DNA of 64,000 nucleotides from Myxococcota bacterium (GCA_029243605.1 JAQWRT010000033.1:54894-118893); one strand, 5' to 3'; counted from the stretch's first letter, positions 8,711 through 17,640 are shown. Numbers and translations are program-made. The notes: generated by a model from the letters alone, not told the origin.

Positions 8711-10107
8711 ATCCCTCGGCTGACCGCATTCACTTCGTGGGCATCGGGGGCGTGGGCATGTCCGGGCTCGCCGAGTATCTCCACGCCCAAGGCGAAAACG
8801 TGTCGGGCTCGGACCTCAATGAAAGTGCGACCACCCGGCGACTTGCGGGACTCGGCATGGAAATCCATCGGGGCCACGGGGCGGCAAATCTAGGCGGCGC
8901 CCAACGCGTGGTCGCGTCCACGGCCATCGCCGCAGACAACCCCGAACTCGCCGAGGCCCATCGCCGAGCGATTCCCGTGATTCGTCGAGGCCAATTGCTC
9001 GCCGAAATCATGGAACCCAAACGCGGCATCGCCGTGGGGGGAAGCCATGGCAAGACGACCACCACCTCCCTGACCGGGCACCTGCTGGTCGAGGCGGGGC
9101 TCGATCCCACCTCCATCGTCGGTGGGCGGGTGATGGGTAGCGGCGCCAACCCCAGCGGCACCCGAATGGGCCAGAGCCCATTCCTCGTCGCCGAAGCCGA
9201 CGAAAGCGATGGATCGTTCCTTCTCCTGGCACCCGCCATAGCGATCATTACCAACATCGATCCCGAACATCTCGACCACTACGGAAATTTTGAAGCGCTC
9301 GAAGATGCCTTCGTCGAATTCGCCAACGCTGTTCCCGAGGACGGCCTCGCCGTGATCTGCATCGACCATCCCGGGGTTCGGGCCATCCTGCCCCGGCTGA
9401 AAGGGCGTCGGCTCACCTATGGGTTCGACCCCGACGCGAACCTGAGGGCGAGTGAGCCCGTCGCCCTGGGCATCGGCTCGCGCTTCACGGTCAGTCTGGA
9501 CGGCCGCCGCCTGGGCGAAGTCGCATTACCCCTCCCCGGCCGGCACAACATTCTCAACGCCCTGGCCGCCCTGGCGGTCGGTCTCGAACTGGGCGTCGCC
9601 CCCGAGGACGGGGCCCGGGGTCTCGCAAATTTCCCAGGCGTCGAGCGTCGTTACCAGACCCTGGGCAACTGCCGGGAAATCCAGGTCGTGGATGACTACG
9701 CCCATCATCCCGCCGAGTTGCGAGCCACTCTCGAGGCGGCCCGCAGCGTCCACCCCGGCCGCATTGTCAGCGTCTTCCAACCCCATCGCTATACCCGAAC
9801 CCGGGACTGTATGGCTGAATTCGCCTCGGCATTCGGGGCCAGCGACGTCGTGATCATCAGCGAGATCTATGCCGCCGGCGACTCGCCGATCCCCGGCGTC
9901 AGCGGCCGGGTTCTGGCCGAAAAAATCGTCGGTCAGGGACACGACGATGTGCGCTTCGTCGCCGACCTCGAGCAAATCCGCACCGAACTCCCGGGCAACC
10001 TCGAGCCGGGCGACCTCGTCCTCACCCTGGGCGCCGGGGACATCGCGAAACTCGGCGGACAAATTCTCGAGCGGCTCGCCGACGAGTCCGGGGAGGCCGA
10101 CGCATGA
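8707..10107 (+). CDS. murC: UDP-MurNAc:L-alanine ligase MurC
   Basis: MurC adds the first amino acid, L-alanine, to UDP-MurNAc. The 466-residue enzyme begins with HFVGIGGVGMSGLAE, typical of the UDP-binding Rossmann domain. The ATP loop GSHGKT is at about 112-117, EADESDGS lies in the central domain, and DDYAHHPAEL is in the C-terminal domain. The ATG overlaps the murG stop, and the stop overlaps the murB start. Confidence 0.97.
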   Translation: MNPSADRIHFVGIGGVGMSGLAEYLHAQGENVSGSDLNESATTRRLAGLGMEIHRGHGAANLGGAQRVVASTAIAADNPELAEAHRRAIPVIRRGQLLAEIMEPKRGIAVGGSHGKTTTTSLTGHLLVEAGLDPTSIVGGRVMGSGANPSGTRMGQSPFLVAEADESDGSFLLLAPAIAIITNIDPEHLDHYGNFEALEDAFVEFANAVPEDGLAVICIDHPGVRAILPRLKGRRLTYGFDPDANLRASEPVALGIGSRFTVSLDGRRLGEVALPLPGRHNILNALAALAVGLELGVAPEDGARGLANFPGVERRYQTLGNCREIQVVDDYAHHPAELRATLEAARSVHPGRIVSVFQPHRYTRTRDCMAEFASAFGASDVVIISEIYAAGDSPIPGVSGRVLAEKIVGQGHDDVRFVADLEQIRTELPGNLEPGDLVLTLGAGDIAKLGGQILERLADESGEADA

Positions 10108-11021
10108 TGCCCGAGCCCGCCCGCAGCGCCCTGCTCGATGCCCTCGGCGAGCGCGTGGCCTTCGATGCCCCCATGACACGCCAAACCTCCCTGCGAATCG
10201 GTGGGCCCGCCGATGCCCTGGCGACCCCGACCAACCGTCGTGAGTTGGCCGCGGTGCTGGCTATCTGCCAGGCCCACGGGCTCCGCCACACCGTGGTGGG
10301 TGCGGGCTTCAATTGCCTGGTCTCCGACGAGGGCGTCGATGGCGTGGTCATCCACCTGAAGAAATTCCGAGGGCTCGAGGAGCGGCCGGGGCCGTCGATC
10401 TACGCCGAGGCCGGCGTTTCCCACTCGGCCATCACCCGTTTCTGCCTGGACCACGCCTTCACCGGGATGGAGTTTGCCGCGGGTATCCCCGGCACCGTGG
10501 GCGGCTGGATCATGATGAATGCGGGGATTGGGGTGCGCGAACTCAAGGATGTCACCCTGGAGATCGGGGTCGTCACGCCGGGCCAACCCCAGGAGCAACG
10601 GATCCCCCGGGAGCAACTTGATTTTCACTACCGCGAGCTCCGGGGCCTGCCCCCGGGAGCCGTGGTCGTCTCGGCGCGCTTCGCCGTGGAGGCGTCCTCG
10701 CGAGACGCGATCAAGGACGAAGTCGACCGCTTGCTCGCGCACCGCAGCACGACCCAGCCCCTCGATGTCCCCTCCTGCGGATCGGTTTTCCGAAACCCCG
10801 AAGGCGATTTTGCCGGCCGGCTGATCGAGGCCGCCGGGCTGCGCGGCCTGCGCGTCGGCGGCGCCGAGATCTCCCGGGTCCACGCCAATTTCATCGCCAA
10901 CATCGGCGGAGCCAGCGCCTCGGACGTACTGGCCCTGATCGAGCGCGCCCGAGCCGGAGTGCGCGAGGACTGCGGAGTCGAACTCAAGACCGAGGTTCAC
11001 CTCCTGGGGAGGACGCCATGA
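10104..11021 (+). CDS. murB: UDP-N-acetylenolpyruvoylglucosamine reductase MurB
   Basis: MurB is the FAD enzyme that reduces enolpyruvyl-UDP-GlcNAc to UDP-MurNAc. In 305 residues it shows the FAD-binding stretch GIPGTVGGWIMMNAG, the YRELR motif of the short (type II) MurB class, and the catalytic serine region CGSVFRNP. Two tandem ATGs (10104 and 10107) are possible starts; the first makes the usual ATGA overlap with murC. The 3' end overlaps ftsQ by 4 nt. In many dcw clusters ddl follows murB; here it does not. Confidence 0.96.
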   Translation: MMPEPARSALLDALGERVAFDAPMTRQTSLRIGGPADALATPTNRRELAAVLAICQAHGLRHTVVGAGFNCLVSDEGVDGVVIHLKKFRGLEERPGPSIYAEAGVSHSAITRFCLDHAFTGMEFAAGIPGTVGGWIMMNAGIGVRELKDVTLEIGVVTPGQPQEQRIPREQLDFHYRELRGLPPGAVVVSARFAVEASSRDAIKDEVDRLLAHRSTTQPLDVPSCGSVFRNPEGDFAGRLIEAAGLRGLRVGGAEISRVHANFIANIGGASASDVLALIERARAGVREDCGVELKTEVHLLGRTP

Positions 11022-11959
11022 GCTATAGCCACTCGTCCCGGCGCAAACCGGTCCGCAAACAGACCGCTCGGGGCAACCGAAGGGTCGGCAAGAAACGCAC
11101 GGGCGGCTCGAACCGCCGGGGCCGGAGTCGGCTTCGACTCGGCCGGGATTCCCTGTCCGCCACTCCGGCCACCACCCGGCTGATCTTCTCGCTTCTTTTC
11201 GCCGCCTCCATGGCGGCGGGAGCTCTGCTTTGGCCGCCCCTGGAAGAGCGACTCGGGCTCTGGCTCAACGACGACCTGGCCGTGCTCGAAAGCATGGCGA
11301 TCCAGGGCAATCGTCGCCTCTCGTTCGCCGAAATCGCAGAGACCACGGGCATCGAGCGGGGAACGCCCCTGGCGACCATCGATGCTCCGGCCATCGCCGC
11401 GCGACTCACCCGCAAGGCTTGGATCCGGGAAGCTGACGTGCTGCGCCTGCCCCCGTCGACCCTGCTCATCCGGGTCCAGGAACGCGAGCCCATGGCCATC
11501 TTGGTCCCCCTGGAGGCGTCGTCTCGCCCGGCTCGAATGGTGGACGCCTCGGGCCATGTCTTTCCCGCCACGCCGAGCGATCCCGGGCTTCCCCGTCTGA
11601 TCGGCGGCGAAGGTCTGGCCAGCCATCACGATCATCGCGTGCTGGTCGAAGCCCTGGCCCTCTTCGAGCGTCTCCGGGAGCCGCGCTTCGCCGATCTCTG
11701 GGTCGGGGAGGACCCGCTCGCGGTGCACCTGCCCGCCCAGAACGACTCCGAGGGCTGGATGCTCCGGGGCAGCGTCGACGTGCTCCTCGGCCGGCGCGAC
11801 CTGACCGCCCGCATCGACCGCCTGGCTCAACTGATTCGCAGCGATCAGATTCTCGACGCCCTGGGCGGCGAACGCGTGCTCATCGACCTGCGATTTGCCA
11901 ACCAGGCGGTCCTGCGCCGGGGAAGCCCGACCAGCACGCGGAAGAGACTCGATTCATGA
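11018..11959 (+). CDS. ftsQ: Cell division protein FtsQ (POTRA domain)
   Basis: FtsQ is a bitopic inner-membrane divisome protein linking early and late division proteins. The 313 residues begin with an unusually basic cytoplasmic tail (about 55 residues rich in Arg, Lys, Gly and Ser). One membrane segment (about 55-75, LIFSLLFAASMAAGALL) follows, then a POTRA domain at about 90-160 containing IQGNRRLSFAEI. The C-terminal beta domain is divergent, as is normal for FtsQ. Position between murB and ftsA supports the call. It is followed by a 187-nt gap before ftsA, the first real gap in the operon. Confidence 0.92.
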   Translation: MSYSHSSRRKPVRKQTARGNRRVGKKRTGGSNRRGRSRLRLGRDSLSATPATTRLIFSLLFAASMAAGALLWPPLEERLGLWLNDDLAVLESMAIQGNRRLSFAEIAETTGIERGTPLATIDAPAIAARLTRKAWIREADVLRLPPSTLLIRVQEREPMAILVPLEASSRPARMVDASGHVFPATPSDPGLPRLIGGEGLASHHDHRVLVEALALFERLREPRFADLWVGEDPLAVHLPAQNDSEGWMLRGSVDVLLGRRDLTARIDRLAQLIRSDQILDALGGERVLIDLRFANQAVLRRGSPTSTRKRLDS

Positions 11960-12104
11960 CCCTTTTTCAAATTGGAAGTCTCAGGCCGGCGAGGCGCCGG
12001 GAATAGAGGACACGCGAAAAAATTGGGTCAAGACAGAAATTTCGCTTCGGAAGAAGCGGGAAAAAAGCGGCGAAGGGGTGCGGATGCGCCTCCCGTCCAC
12101 AACG

Positions 12105-12128
12105 GGCCGGCCGAGGATTCGGCCGGCC
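12105..12128 (+). promoter_or_regulatory. GC-rich hairpin in the ftsA leader
   Basis: A 10-bp perfect inverted repeat (GGCCGGCCGA / TCGGCCGGCC) with a GGAT loop ends 18 nt before the ftsA ATG and just ahead of the CAAGGGGGA ribosome-binding site. It lacks a U-tract, so it is not a standard terminator. It may stabilise or process the mRNA or modulate ftsA translation. The function is inferred from position only. Confidence 0.5.
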
Positions 12129-12146
12129 ATCCAAGGGGGAAACAAA

Positions 12147-13385
12147 ATGGCACGCAATAACGAACTGATCGTCGGTCTCGATATCGGCACGACCAAGATT
12201 TGTGCCGTCGTCGCCGAACAAACCGAAACCGGCATCGACGTGGTGGGCATCGGGACCCATCCGTCGAGCGGGCTCCGCAAGGGTGTGGTCATCGACATCG
12301 ATGCCACGGTGGCCTCCATCAAACATGCCGTGGAGGAGGCGGAACTGATGGCGGATTGCGAGATCACATCGGTCTACGCGGGCATCGCTGGGGGGCATAT
12401 CCGGGCCTTCAACAGCCACGGTGTCGTCGCGGTCAAGGACAGCGAGGTTCACGAAATCGATGTCAAGCGGGTGATCGACGCGGCCAAGGCCGTGGCCATT
12501 CCCATGGATCGCGAAGTGATCCACGTGATTCCCCAGGAGTTCATCATCGATGAACAGGACGGAATCCGGGAGCCCCTGGGCATGAGTGGCGTGCGGCTGG
12601 AGGCGAAGATCCACATCGTCACCGCCGCGGTCACCAGCGCCCAAAACATCGTCAAATGCTGCAACAAGGCCGGACTCAACGTGATCGATATCGTGCTTGA
12701 ACCCCTGGCCTCGGCCGAGGCGGTGCTCTCGAGCGACGAGCGCGATCTCGGGGTCTGCATGCTCGATATCGGGGGCGGCACCACGGATATCGCGGTCTTC
12801 GGCGACGGCTCGATCAAGCAGACCTCGGTGCTCGGGCTGGGGGGATATCACCTCTCAAATGACATCGCCGTGGGCCTGAGGACGCCCTTCGACGAGGCTG
12901 AGCGGATCAAGAAGAAATTCGGCCTGGCCGCCGCCCGCTATCTGCCCGGGGACGACGTCATCACGGTGCCGAGCGTCGGGGGCCGACGTCCGCGCGAGGT
13001 CTCCCGGAAGATCCTCTGCGAGATCATCGAACCCCGGGTCGAGGAGGTGCTCACCCTCGCCCATCAGGAAATCATGCGCTCGGGTCTCGAGGACAAGATC
13101 CCGTCCGGGGTCGTCCTCACCGGGGGAGCCTCGGCCTTGGCCGGGCTCCAGGAACTCGCCGAGGAGATCTTCGAAGCCCCGGTTCGTCAGGGCCTGCCCA
13201 CGCATATCGGCGGTCTGCAGGACGTGGTCCGAAGCCCCATGTACGCCACCGGCGTCGGGCTGGTTCTCTTCGGACTCTCGGAGAGCCGAGGCCAGAGCCA
13301 GAGTCGCTTTCGGATTCGAGACGAGTCGATCTTCGGTCGCGTCAAGCAGCGCATGCGGGATTGGTTCTACTCGGAGTTCTCATAG
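12147..13385 (+). CDS. ftsA: Cell division protein FtsA
   Basis: FtsA is the actin-like ATPase that tethers FtsZ to the membrane. The 412 residues contain the phosphate-1 motif VGLDIGTTKICAVV near the N terminus, the phosphate-2 motif LDIGGGTTDIA at about 205-215, and a C-terminal amphipathic helix (RVKQRMRDWFYSEFS) suited to membrane binding. The frame is open back to 11895, but the ATG at 12147 with GGGGGA 6-8 nt upstream gives the normal FtsA N terminus. A 133-nt gap with a weak promoter-like TACATT at 13469-13474 precedes ftsZ, so ftsZ may have extra transcription of its own. Confidence 0.97.
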   Translation: MARNNELIVGLDIGTTKICAVVAEQTETGIDVVGIGTHPSSGLRKGVVIDIDATVASIKHAVEEAELMADCEITSVYAGIAGGHIRAFNSHGVVAVKDSEVHEIDVKRVIDAAKAVAIPMDREVIHVIPQEFIIDEQDGIREPLGMSGVRLEAKIHIVTAAVTSAQNIVKCCNKAGLNVIDIVLEPLASAEAVLSSDERDLGVCMLDIGGGTTDIAVFGDGSIKQTSVLGLGGYHLSNDIAVGLRTPFDEAERIKKKFGLAAARYLPGDDVITVPSVGGRRPREVSRKILCEIIEPRVEEVLTLAHQEIMRSGLEDKIPSGVVLTGGASALAGLQELAEEIFEAPVRQGLPTHIGGLQDVVRSPMYATGVGLVLFGLSESRGQSQSRFRIRDESIFGRVKQRMRDWFYSEFS

Positions 13386-13518
13386 CCCGGAATGCATAAA
13401 CCCCGAAGAGATCGGGTTTCAAGTCGGATCCACACCGGGATGCAGTACAAAAAATAGAAGCACCGTGTTACATTGAAAGCGCTTGCGTAACGCGAGCACA
13501 CCTTGGGGGGTGAATACG

Positions 13519-14826
13519 ATGGGTACGCGCGGAAAAAATAATCGCGGCCAGAATAGCCGTGGTCAAAGCAACGGAAAAAAGTCGGAATCGGTCGATCTAC
13601 TCGAAATTGGACCCGACGATGGCAACCAGCTTCTCGAATTTGAGGGCTCTTCGGGCCAAAAAGCACGCATCAAGGTGATCGGCGTCGGTGGAGGGGGCGG
13701 CAACGCACTCAACACCATGATCCGATCGGGCCTTTCCGGGGTGGAGTTCGTCGCCGCCAATACCGATGCCCAGGCCCTCGAACACAACCTGGCCACCGTC
13801 AAGGTCCAGCTCGGAGCGGAAGTGACTCGTGGCCTCGGTTGCGGGGCCAACCCGGACCGGGGACGGGCCTCTGCTCTGGAGGCGCGCGAGCGTCTGCGCG
13901 AGATCCTCGAGGGCTCGGACATGGTCTTCGTCACCGCGGGCATGGGGGGCGGCACGGGCACCGGCGCAGCCCCCATCGTGGCCGAGGTGGCCCGAGAGGT
14001 GGGCGCCCTCACCGTGGGCGTGGTCACCATGCCCTTCCCCTTCGAGGGCAAGGTGCGAATGAAGCACGGCGAGAGTGGGATCGAGCAGCTCCACAGTGTG
14101 GTGGATACGCTCATCACCATCCCGAACCAGCGCCTGCTCGCTCTCGCGGGCAAACAGACGGCCATCCAGGACGCCTTCAAGCTCGCCGACGACGTTCTCC
14201 TGAACGCCGTCCGGGGCATTTCCGACCTGATCACCGTCCACGGCCTGATCAACTTGGACTTCGCCGACGTCCGAACGGTCATGAACGAAGCGGGCGTGGC
14301 CATGATGGGCACGGGCATCGGGCGCGGCGACAATCGGGCCCAGGATGCCTCCCAGCTCGCCATCGCGAGCCCGCTCTTGGGAGACGTTTCCATCGACGGC
14401 GCCCGGGGCGTGCTGATCAACATCACCGGCGGCAGCGACATGACGCTCTTCGAGGTCAACGAGGCCTCCCTGCTGATCCAGGAAGCGGCCCACGAGGAGG
14501 CCAACATCATCTTCGGTGCCGTCATCGACGACGAGGTGCCCGAAGGCGAACTGCGGGTCACCGTGATCGCGACGGGGCTCGAAGACGAGCGCAGGCGCAA
14601 GACTCCGCCCAGCAGGGCGAGCAGCGACCTGGCCACCACGTCCCTGGAAATCCAGCACGTCACCAGCGCGCAAAACGCGCCCGCCATCGATCTCGAACCC
14701 CTAACCAGCCTGAAACAGATCCAATCCCAGGCCAATGGGGAAGGCGAGAGCGTGGAGGGCGAGTTCTCATCCCCTTTCGACGATGAGCTCGACACCCCGG
14801 CCTTCCTGCGCCGGGCCCAGGACTGA
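13519..14826 (+). CDS. ftsZ: Cell division GTPase FtsZ
   Basis: FtsZ is the tubulin-like GTPase that forms the division ring. The GTP-binding loop GVGGGGGN is at about residues 55-62, the tubulin signature GGGTGTG follows, and the T7 loop region reads [11 protein letters not shown]. The C-terminal peptide [11 protein letters not shown] matches the conserved tail that binds FtsA. The total is 435 residues. The first ~45 residues are an Asn/Gly/Lys-rich extension longer than in most FtsZ proteins. The ATG at 13519 is preceded by GGGGGG at 13505-13510; an in-frame GTG at 13510 would overlap that site. The gene ends the dcw run. Confidence 0.97.
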   Translation: MGTRGKNNRGQNSRGQSNGKKSESVDLLEIGPDDGNQLLEFEGSSGQKARIKVIGVGGGGGNALNTMIRSGLSGVEFVAANTDAQALEHNLATVKVQLGAEVTRGLGCGANPDRGRASALEARERLREILEGSDMVFVTAGMGGGTGTGAAPIVAEVAREVGALTVGVVTMPFPFEGKVRMKHGESGIEQLHSVVDTLITIPNQRLLALAGKQTAIQDAFKLADDVLLNAVRGISDLITVHGLINLDFADVRTVMNEAGVAMMGTGIGRGDNRAQDASQLAIASPLLGDVSIDGARGVLINITGGSDMTLFEVNEASLLIQEAAHEEANIIFGAVIDDEVPEGELRVTVIATGLEDERRRKTPPSRASSDLATTSLEIQHVTSAQNAPAIDLEPLTSLKQIQSQANGEGESVEGEFSSPFDDELDTPAFLRRAQD

Positions 14827-14865
14827 CACACCGGAAACGGCCCGATTTTCGGGCCTTGAACGCCT

Positions 14866-14902
14866 ACGGGCGGAGTGGCTCGCCACTCCGCCCGTTTTCT
14901 TT
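14866..14902 (+). terminator. Rho-independent terminator after ftsZ
   Basis: A perfect 13-bp stem (ACGGGCGGAGTGG at 14866-14878 with its complement at 14883-14895) around a CTCG loop is followed by TTTTCTTT. A smaller 7-bp hairpin (GGCCCGA/TCGGGCC) lies just upstream at 14839-14855. This should end the dcw transcript. Confidence 0.9.
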
Positions 14903-15019
14903 GAATCCCGGCCGCTTTCTTTCCAGAGCGGCATCCCCCTCTGTCCCAGTTCAGCTATATCAGGCCCCCAATCCACGGATTCCCGGGACCCGAGCGCCCG
15001 GGGAATGGAGGCCCTCCCA

Positions 15020-15835
15020 ATGTCGACCCAACCCGAGATGATCCTCGAGCAACGCGATTCGGACGTCGTGACCCTGCGCTTCCACGACCCCGAGCGCCGG
15101 AACGCCATGACCCGGGCCATGGGGGAGGCCTTCGCCGAGCGCATCGCCGCCCTCGCCGGCGACGCCTCGATCCGGGCGGTGGTCCTGACCGGGAGCGGCA
15201 GCGCCTTTTCCGCCGGGGGGGACTTGGGCATGCTCGATGAGAAAGCCGAGCAGGGCCAGGCGGGCCCCGGGGTCGCCCGGTACCCGATCCGCGACGCCAT
15301 GCGGGGCTTCTACAAGCTCTTTCTCTCGGTTCGGGACCTGCCCTGCCCGTCCATCGCGGCGATCAACGGCCACGCCATCGGCGCCGGGCTCTGCGTCGCC
15401 CTGGGCTGCGATATCCGTCTGGTGGCCCACGAGGCAAAGCTCGGCCTGAATTTCACCAAACTCGGCCTGCACCCCGGCATGGCGGCCACCTGGACCCTGC
15501 CGCGCCTGGTGGGCCCCGCCGTCGCCGCCGAACTCCTCTACACCAGCCGGCTCTTTTCCGGCGAGGAGGCCGCCCGCATCGGCCTTGCCAATCGCGCCCT
15601 ACCCGCCGGCGAAGTGCTGGCCGCGGGCGAGGAACTCGCCGGCGAGATCGCGGCCTGCGCCCCCCTGGCCGTACGCGGGGTCAAGCGCGCCCTGGCCCGG
15701 ACCCAGGACGCCTCCATCGAGGATCAGCTCACCTTCGAGGCCAGCGAACAGGCGATCTGCTTCGAGAGCCGAGACGCGCTCGAGGGAATCCAGGCCGCTC
15801 GGGAGCGTCGTTCCCCGAACTTTGAGGGCAACTGA
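15020..15835 (+). CDS. Enoyl-CoA hydratase/isomerase (crotonase) family protein
   Basis: A 271-residue crotonase-fold protein that probably acts on an acyl-CoA thioester. The two oxyanion-hole regions are visible: SGSAFSAGGDL and AINGHAIGAGLC. The helix after the second loop has LGLHPGMAATW in place of the usual GLxPGxGGT. The Pro-Glu that supplies a catalytic Glu in hydratases reads Asn-Phe here, so hydratase activity is not assured; isomerase, hydrolase or another crotonase reaction is possible. I chose the ATG at 15020, with GGAG at 15007-15010, over the in-frame ATG at 15005. It is a lone gene after the ftsZ terminator. Confidence 0.85.
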   Translation: MSTQPEMILEQRDSDVVTLRFHDPERRNAMTRAMGEAFAERIAALAGDASIRAVVLTGSGSAFSAGGDLGMLDEKAEQGQAGPGVARYPIRDAMRGFYKLFLSVRDLPCPSIAAINGHAIGAGLCVALGCDIRLVAHEAKLGLNFTKLGLHPGMAATWTLPRLVGPAVAAELLYTSRLFSGEEAARIGLANRALPAGEVLAAGEELAGEIAACAPLAVRGVKRALARTQDASIEDQLTFEASEQAICFESRDALEGIQAARERRSPNFEGN

Positions 15836-15937
15836 CGGCTTTCGCCCATACAGATTCTTGAGCGGGGGACCGATTGGGTAAGGGAAGCGTCCCCTATACC
15901 CAGAACCGCCCCCCCCAGGCCTTGCCCAGGAGAACAC

Positions 15938-16024
15938 ATGCCCCGCGCCCTGCGAAACCACTCGTTCTGGCTCACCGCCGGCTACCTCGCCACCCTCTTC
16001 CTGATGGCTCGGGGCTACGCGTAG
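15938..16024 (+). CDS. Possible 28-residue single-span membrane peptide
   Basis: A short frame too small for routine gene calling. AGGAGA at 15928-15933 lies 4-5 nt before an ATG, and the frame encodes 28 residues. It has a basic N terminus (MPRALRNHS) followed by a hydrophobic stretch (FWLTAGYLATLFLMA) long enough to enter or span the membrane, and ends RGYA. It lies between the crotonase gene and the convergent ndk and ends 13 nt before the ndk stop. I recognise no family. A good ribosome-binding site plus a hydrophobic core makes it credible, but chance is not excluded. Confidence 0.4.
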   Translation: MPRALRNHSFWLTAGYLATLFLMARGYA

Positions 16025-16037
16025 GTCCCGCCCCGCT

Positions 16038-16481
16038 TCAGGGCAGCGCTTCCACCAGGGCTTGAATCTCGCCGGCGTTGAACCAGTACGAGATCTCGAG
16101 CTTGGCGGTCTCCGGGGCGTCGGAGCCGTGCACCGCGTTGCGCTCGATGTCGGTGCCGAAATCGCCGCGCAGGGTGCCCGCCGGGGCTTCGGTCGAATTC
16201 GTCGGCCCCATCAGGTCACGCCAGCGCGCGATGGCGTTCTCGCCCTCGAGCACCATGGCCACCACCGGCCCCGAGGTCATGAACTTGACCAGGTCGCCGA
16301 AGAAGGGGCGCTCCTTGTGGACGGCGTAAAAACCCTGGGCCATCTCGTCGTCGAGTTGCAGGCGCTTGAGCGCGATGATGTCGAGACCCGATTCCTCGAT
16401 GCGGGCGATGATTGCGCCGGCCGACTTGTTGGCAACGGCGTCGGGCTTGATGATCGCGAAGGTTCGCTGGGACTGCGCCAT
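16038..16481 (-). CDS. ndk: Nucleoside diphosphate kinase
   Basis: Ndk transfers the gamma phosphate from ATP to nucleoside diphosphates through a phosphohistidine. The 147 residues include the nucleotide-binding start FAIIKPDAV and the active-site signature NAVHGSD containing the catalytic His. Length and motifs are full. The start has AAAAGGAAG upstream within an A-rich leader (minus-strand sense) at about 16489-16520. It is preceded by a long-looped inverted repeat at 16547-16587. Confidence 0.97.
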   Translation of the reverse strand: MAQSQRTFAIIKPDAVANKSAGAIIARIEESGLDIIALKRLQLDDEMAQGFYAVHKERPFFGDLVKFMTSGPVVAMVLEGENAIARWRDLMGPTNSTEAPAGTLRGDFGTDIERNAVHGSDAPETAKLEISYWFNAGEIQALVEALP

Positions 16482-16546
16482 GGAGTTCTTCCTTTTCTTT
16501 TTCGTTTCTATTTCTGTTTTTGCCGGGATTCAGGCTCCGCGCGAAA

Positions 16547-16587
16547 CCCGGGCGAATCGATTGAATCAGGCCGGGAAATCGCCCGGG
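16547..16587. repeat. Inverted repeat upstream of ndk
   Basis: CCCGGGCGA at 16547-16555 is complementary to TCGCCCGGG at 16579-16587, with a 23-nt loop. It lies in the 157-nt gap between the quinone oxidoreductase stop and the ndk start, both on the minus strand. There is no U-tract on either strand. It could be a factor-dependent terminator for the upstream gene or part of the ndk leader. Confidence 0.4.
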
Positions 16588-16638
16588 GGCGGCGTAACTT
16601 AGCCGATCAGCGGGGATTTGCTGCTCCTCGGGGCTGCC

Positions 16639-17619
16639 TCAGCCGACCCTCAACAGGATCTTCCCGAAATGCTCGCTGGCCTTCATGCGGCGGTGCCCCT
16701 CGGCGGCGTGCTCCAGGGACAGCACCTCATGAACGATGGGCCGGATCGCCCCGCTCGCCACGGAATCCCCGAAACGGGCCAGAAAGGCCTGGGCGAGTTC
16801 GGCCTTCTCGGCCTCCGGGCGCGCGCGCAGGGTCGAGCCCATCACCTGGAGCCGGCGCATGAGCAACGCACCCAGGCCGATTTCGGCCTTGGCCCCGCCC
16901 ATCAGACCGATCAGGACCAGGCGCCCGCCGACGGCCAGACTCGCCAGGTTGCCCTCGAGGTAGGGGGCGCCAATGGAGTCGAGAATCACGTCGACCCCGG
17001 CGCCGCCGGTGGCCTCGGCCACCGCCTCGGCGAAATCGGCTTCCCGGTAGTTGACGGCCACGTCGGCGCCGAGTTCCCGGCAGCGGGCGCATTTTTCGTC
17101 GCTGCCCGCCGTCACGATCACCCGGGCCCCGGCCTCCCGGGCCATCTGGATCGCCGCGGTTCCGATGCCGCTGCCGCCGCCGTGGACGAGCAACCAACCC
17201 CCGGCCTCGAGGCCGCCGAGTTGAAAGACATTGAGGAAAACCGTCAGGCAGACCTCGGGCAGGCCCGCCGCCTCGACGAGGTCGAGGTTCGGCGGCACCG
17301 GCATGCAGCTCCCGGCATCCACCACTACCTGTTCCGCGTAGCCCCCACCGGCGAGCAGGGCCATGGCGCGATCCCCCACCTTCCAGCCGCTGACGCCCTC
17401 GCCCAACTCCGAGATCACCCCGGAGCACTCGAGGCCGAGGATCGGCGAGGCGCCGGGCGGGGGCGGGTACATGCCCTGGCGCTGGAGGAGATCGGCGCGG
17501 TTGAGCGCCGAGGCCGCCACGGCGATGCGCACTTGGCCGGGCCCGAGAACGGGGTCCGGGGCCGAGCCGAGTTGAAGAACGCTCTCATCACCGGGTTGCT
17601 CGATTACGATTGCTTGCAT
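16639..17619 (-). CDS. NAD(P)H:quinone oxidoreductase, zeta-crystallin/PIG3-like (MDR superfamily)
   Basis: A 326-residue zinc-independent medium-chain reductase expected to reduce quinones or enones with NADPH. The N-terminal half is the GroES-like substrate domain (ALNRADLLQRQGMYPPP is close to PIG3-type enzymes, with LGLECSGVI). The Rossmann part carries VHGGGSGIGTAAIQ, matching the family GxxxGxG nucleotide site. No structural-zinc Cys cluster is visible. No Shine-Dalgarno is seen; TAGGGT lies exactly 6 nt before the ATG. It sits directly downstream of a terminator-like hairpin that follows the acyl-CoA dehydrogenase operon. Confidence 0.9.
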   Translation of the reverse strand: MQAIVIEQPGDESVLQLGSAPDPVLGPGQVRIAVAASALNRADLLQRQGMYPPPPGASPILGLECSGVISELGEGVSGWKVGDRAMALLAGGGYAEQVVVDAGSCMPVPPNLDLVEAAGLPEVCLTVFLNVFQLGGLEAGGWLLVHGGGSGIGTAAIQMAREAGARVIVTAGSDEKCARCRELGADVAVNYREADFAEAVAEATGGAGVDVILDSIGAPYLEGNLASLAVGGRLVLIGLMGGAKAEIGLGALLMRRLQVMGSTLRARPEAEKAELAQAFLARFGDSVASGAIRPIVHEVLSLEHAAEGHRRMKASEHFGKILLRVG

Positions 17620-17625
17620 CGGGGC

Positions 17626-17631
17626 ACCCTA
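17626..17631 (-). promoter_or_regulatory. Candidate -10 element (TAGGGT) for a leaderless quinone oxidoreductase mRNA
   Basis: On the minus strand TAGGGT is followed by six bases and then the ATG, placing a predicted transcription start at or next to the start codon. No clear -35 hexamer is seen at 17 nt. The same arrangement recurs before other genes in this window, which is the main support. Confidence 0.4.
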
Positions 17632-17640
17632 GCAAGACGG

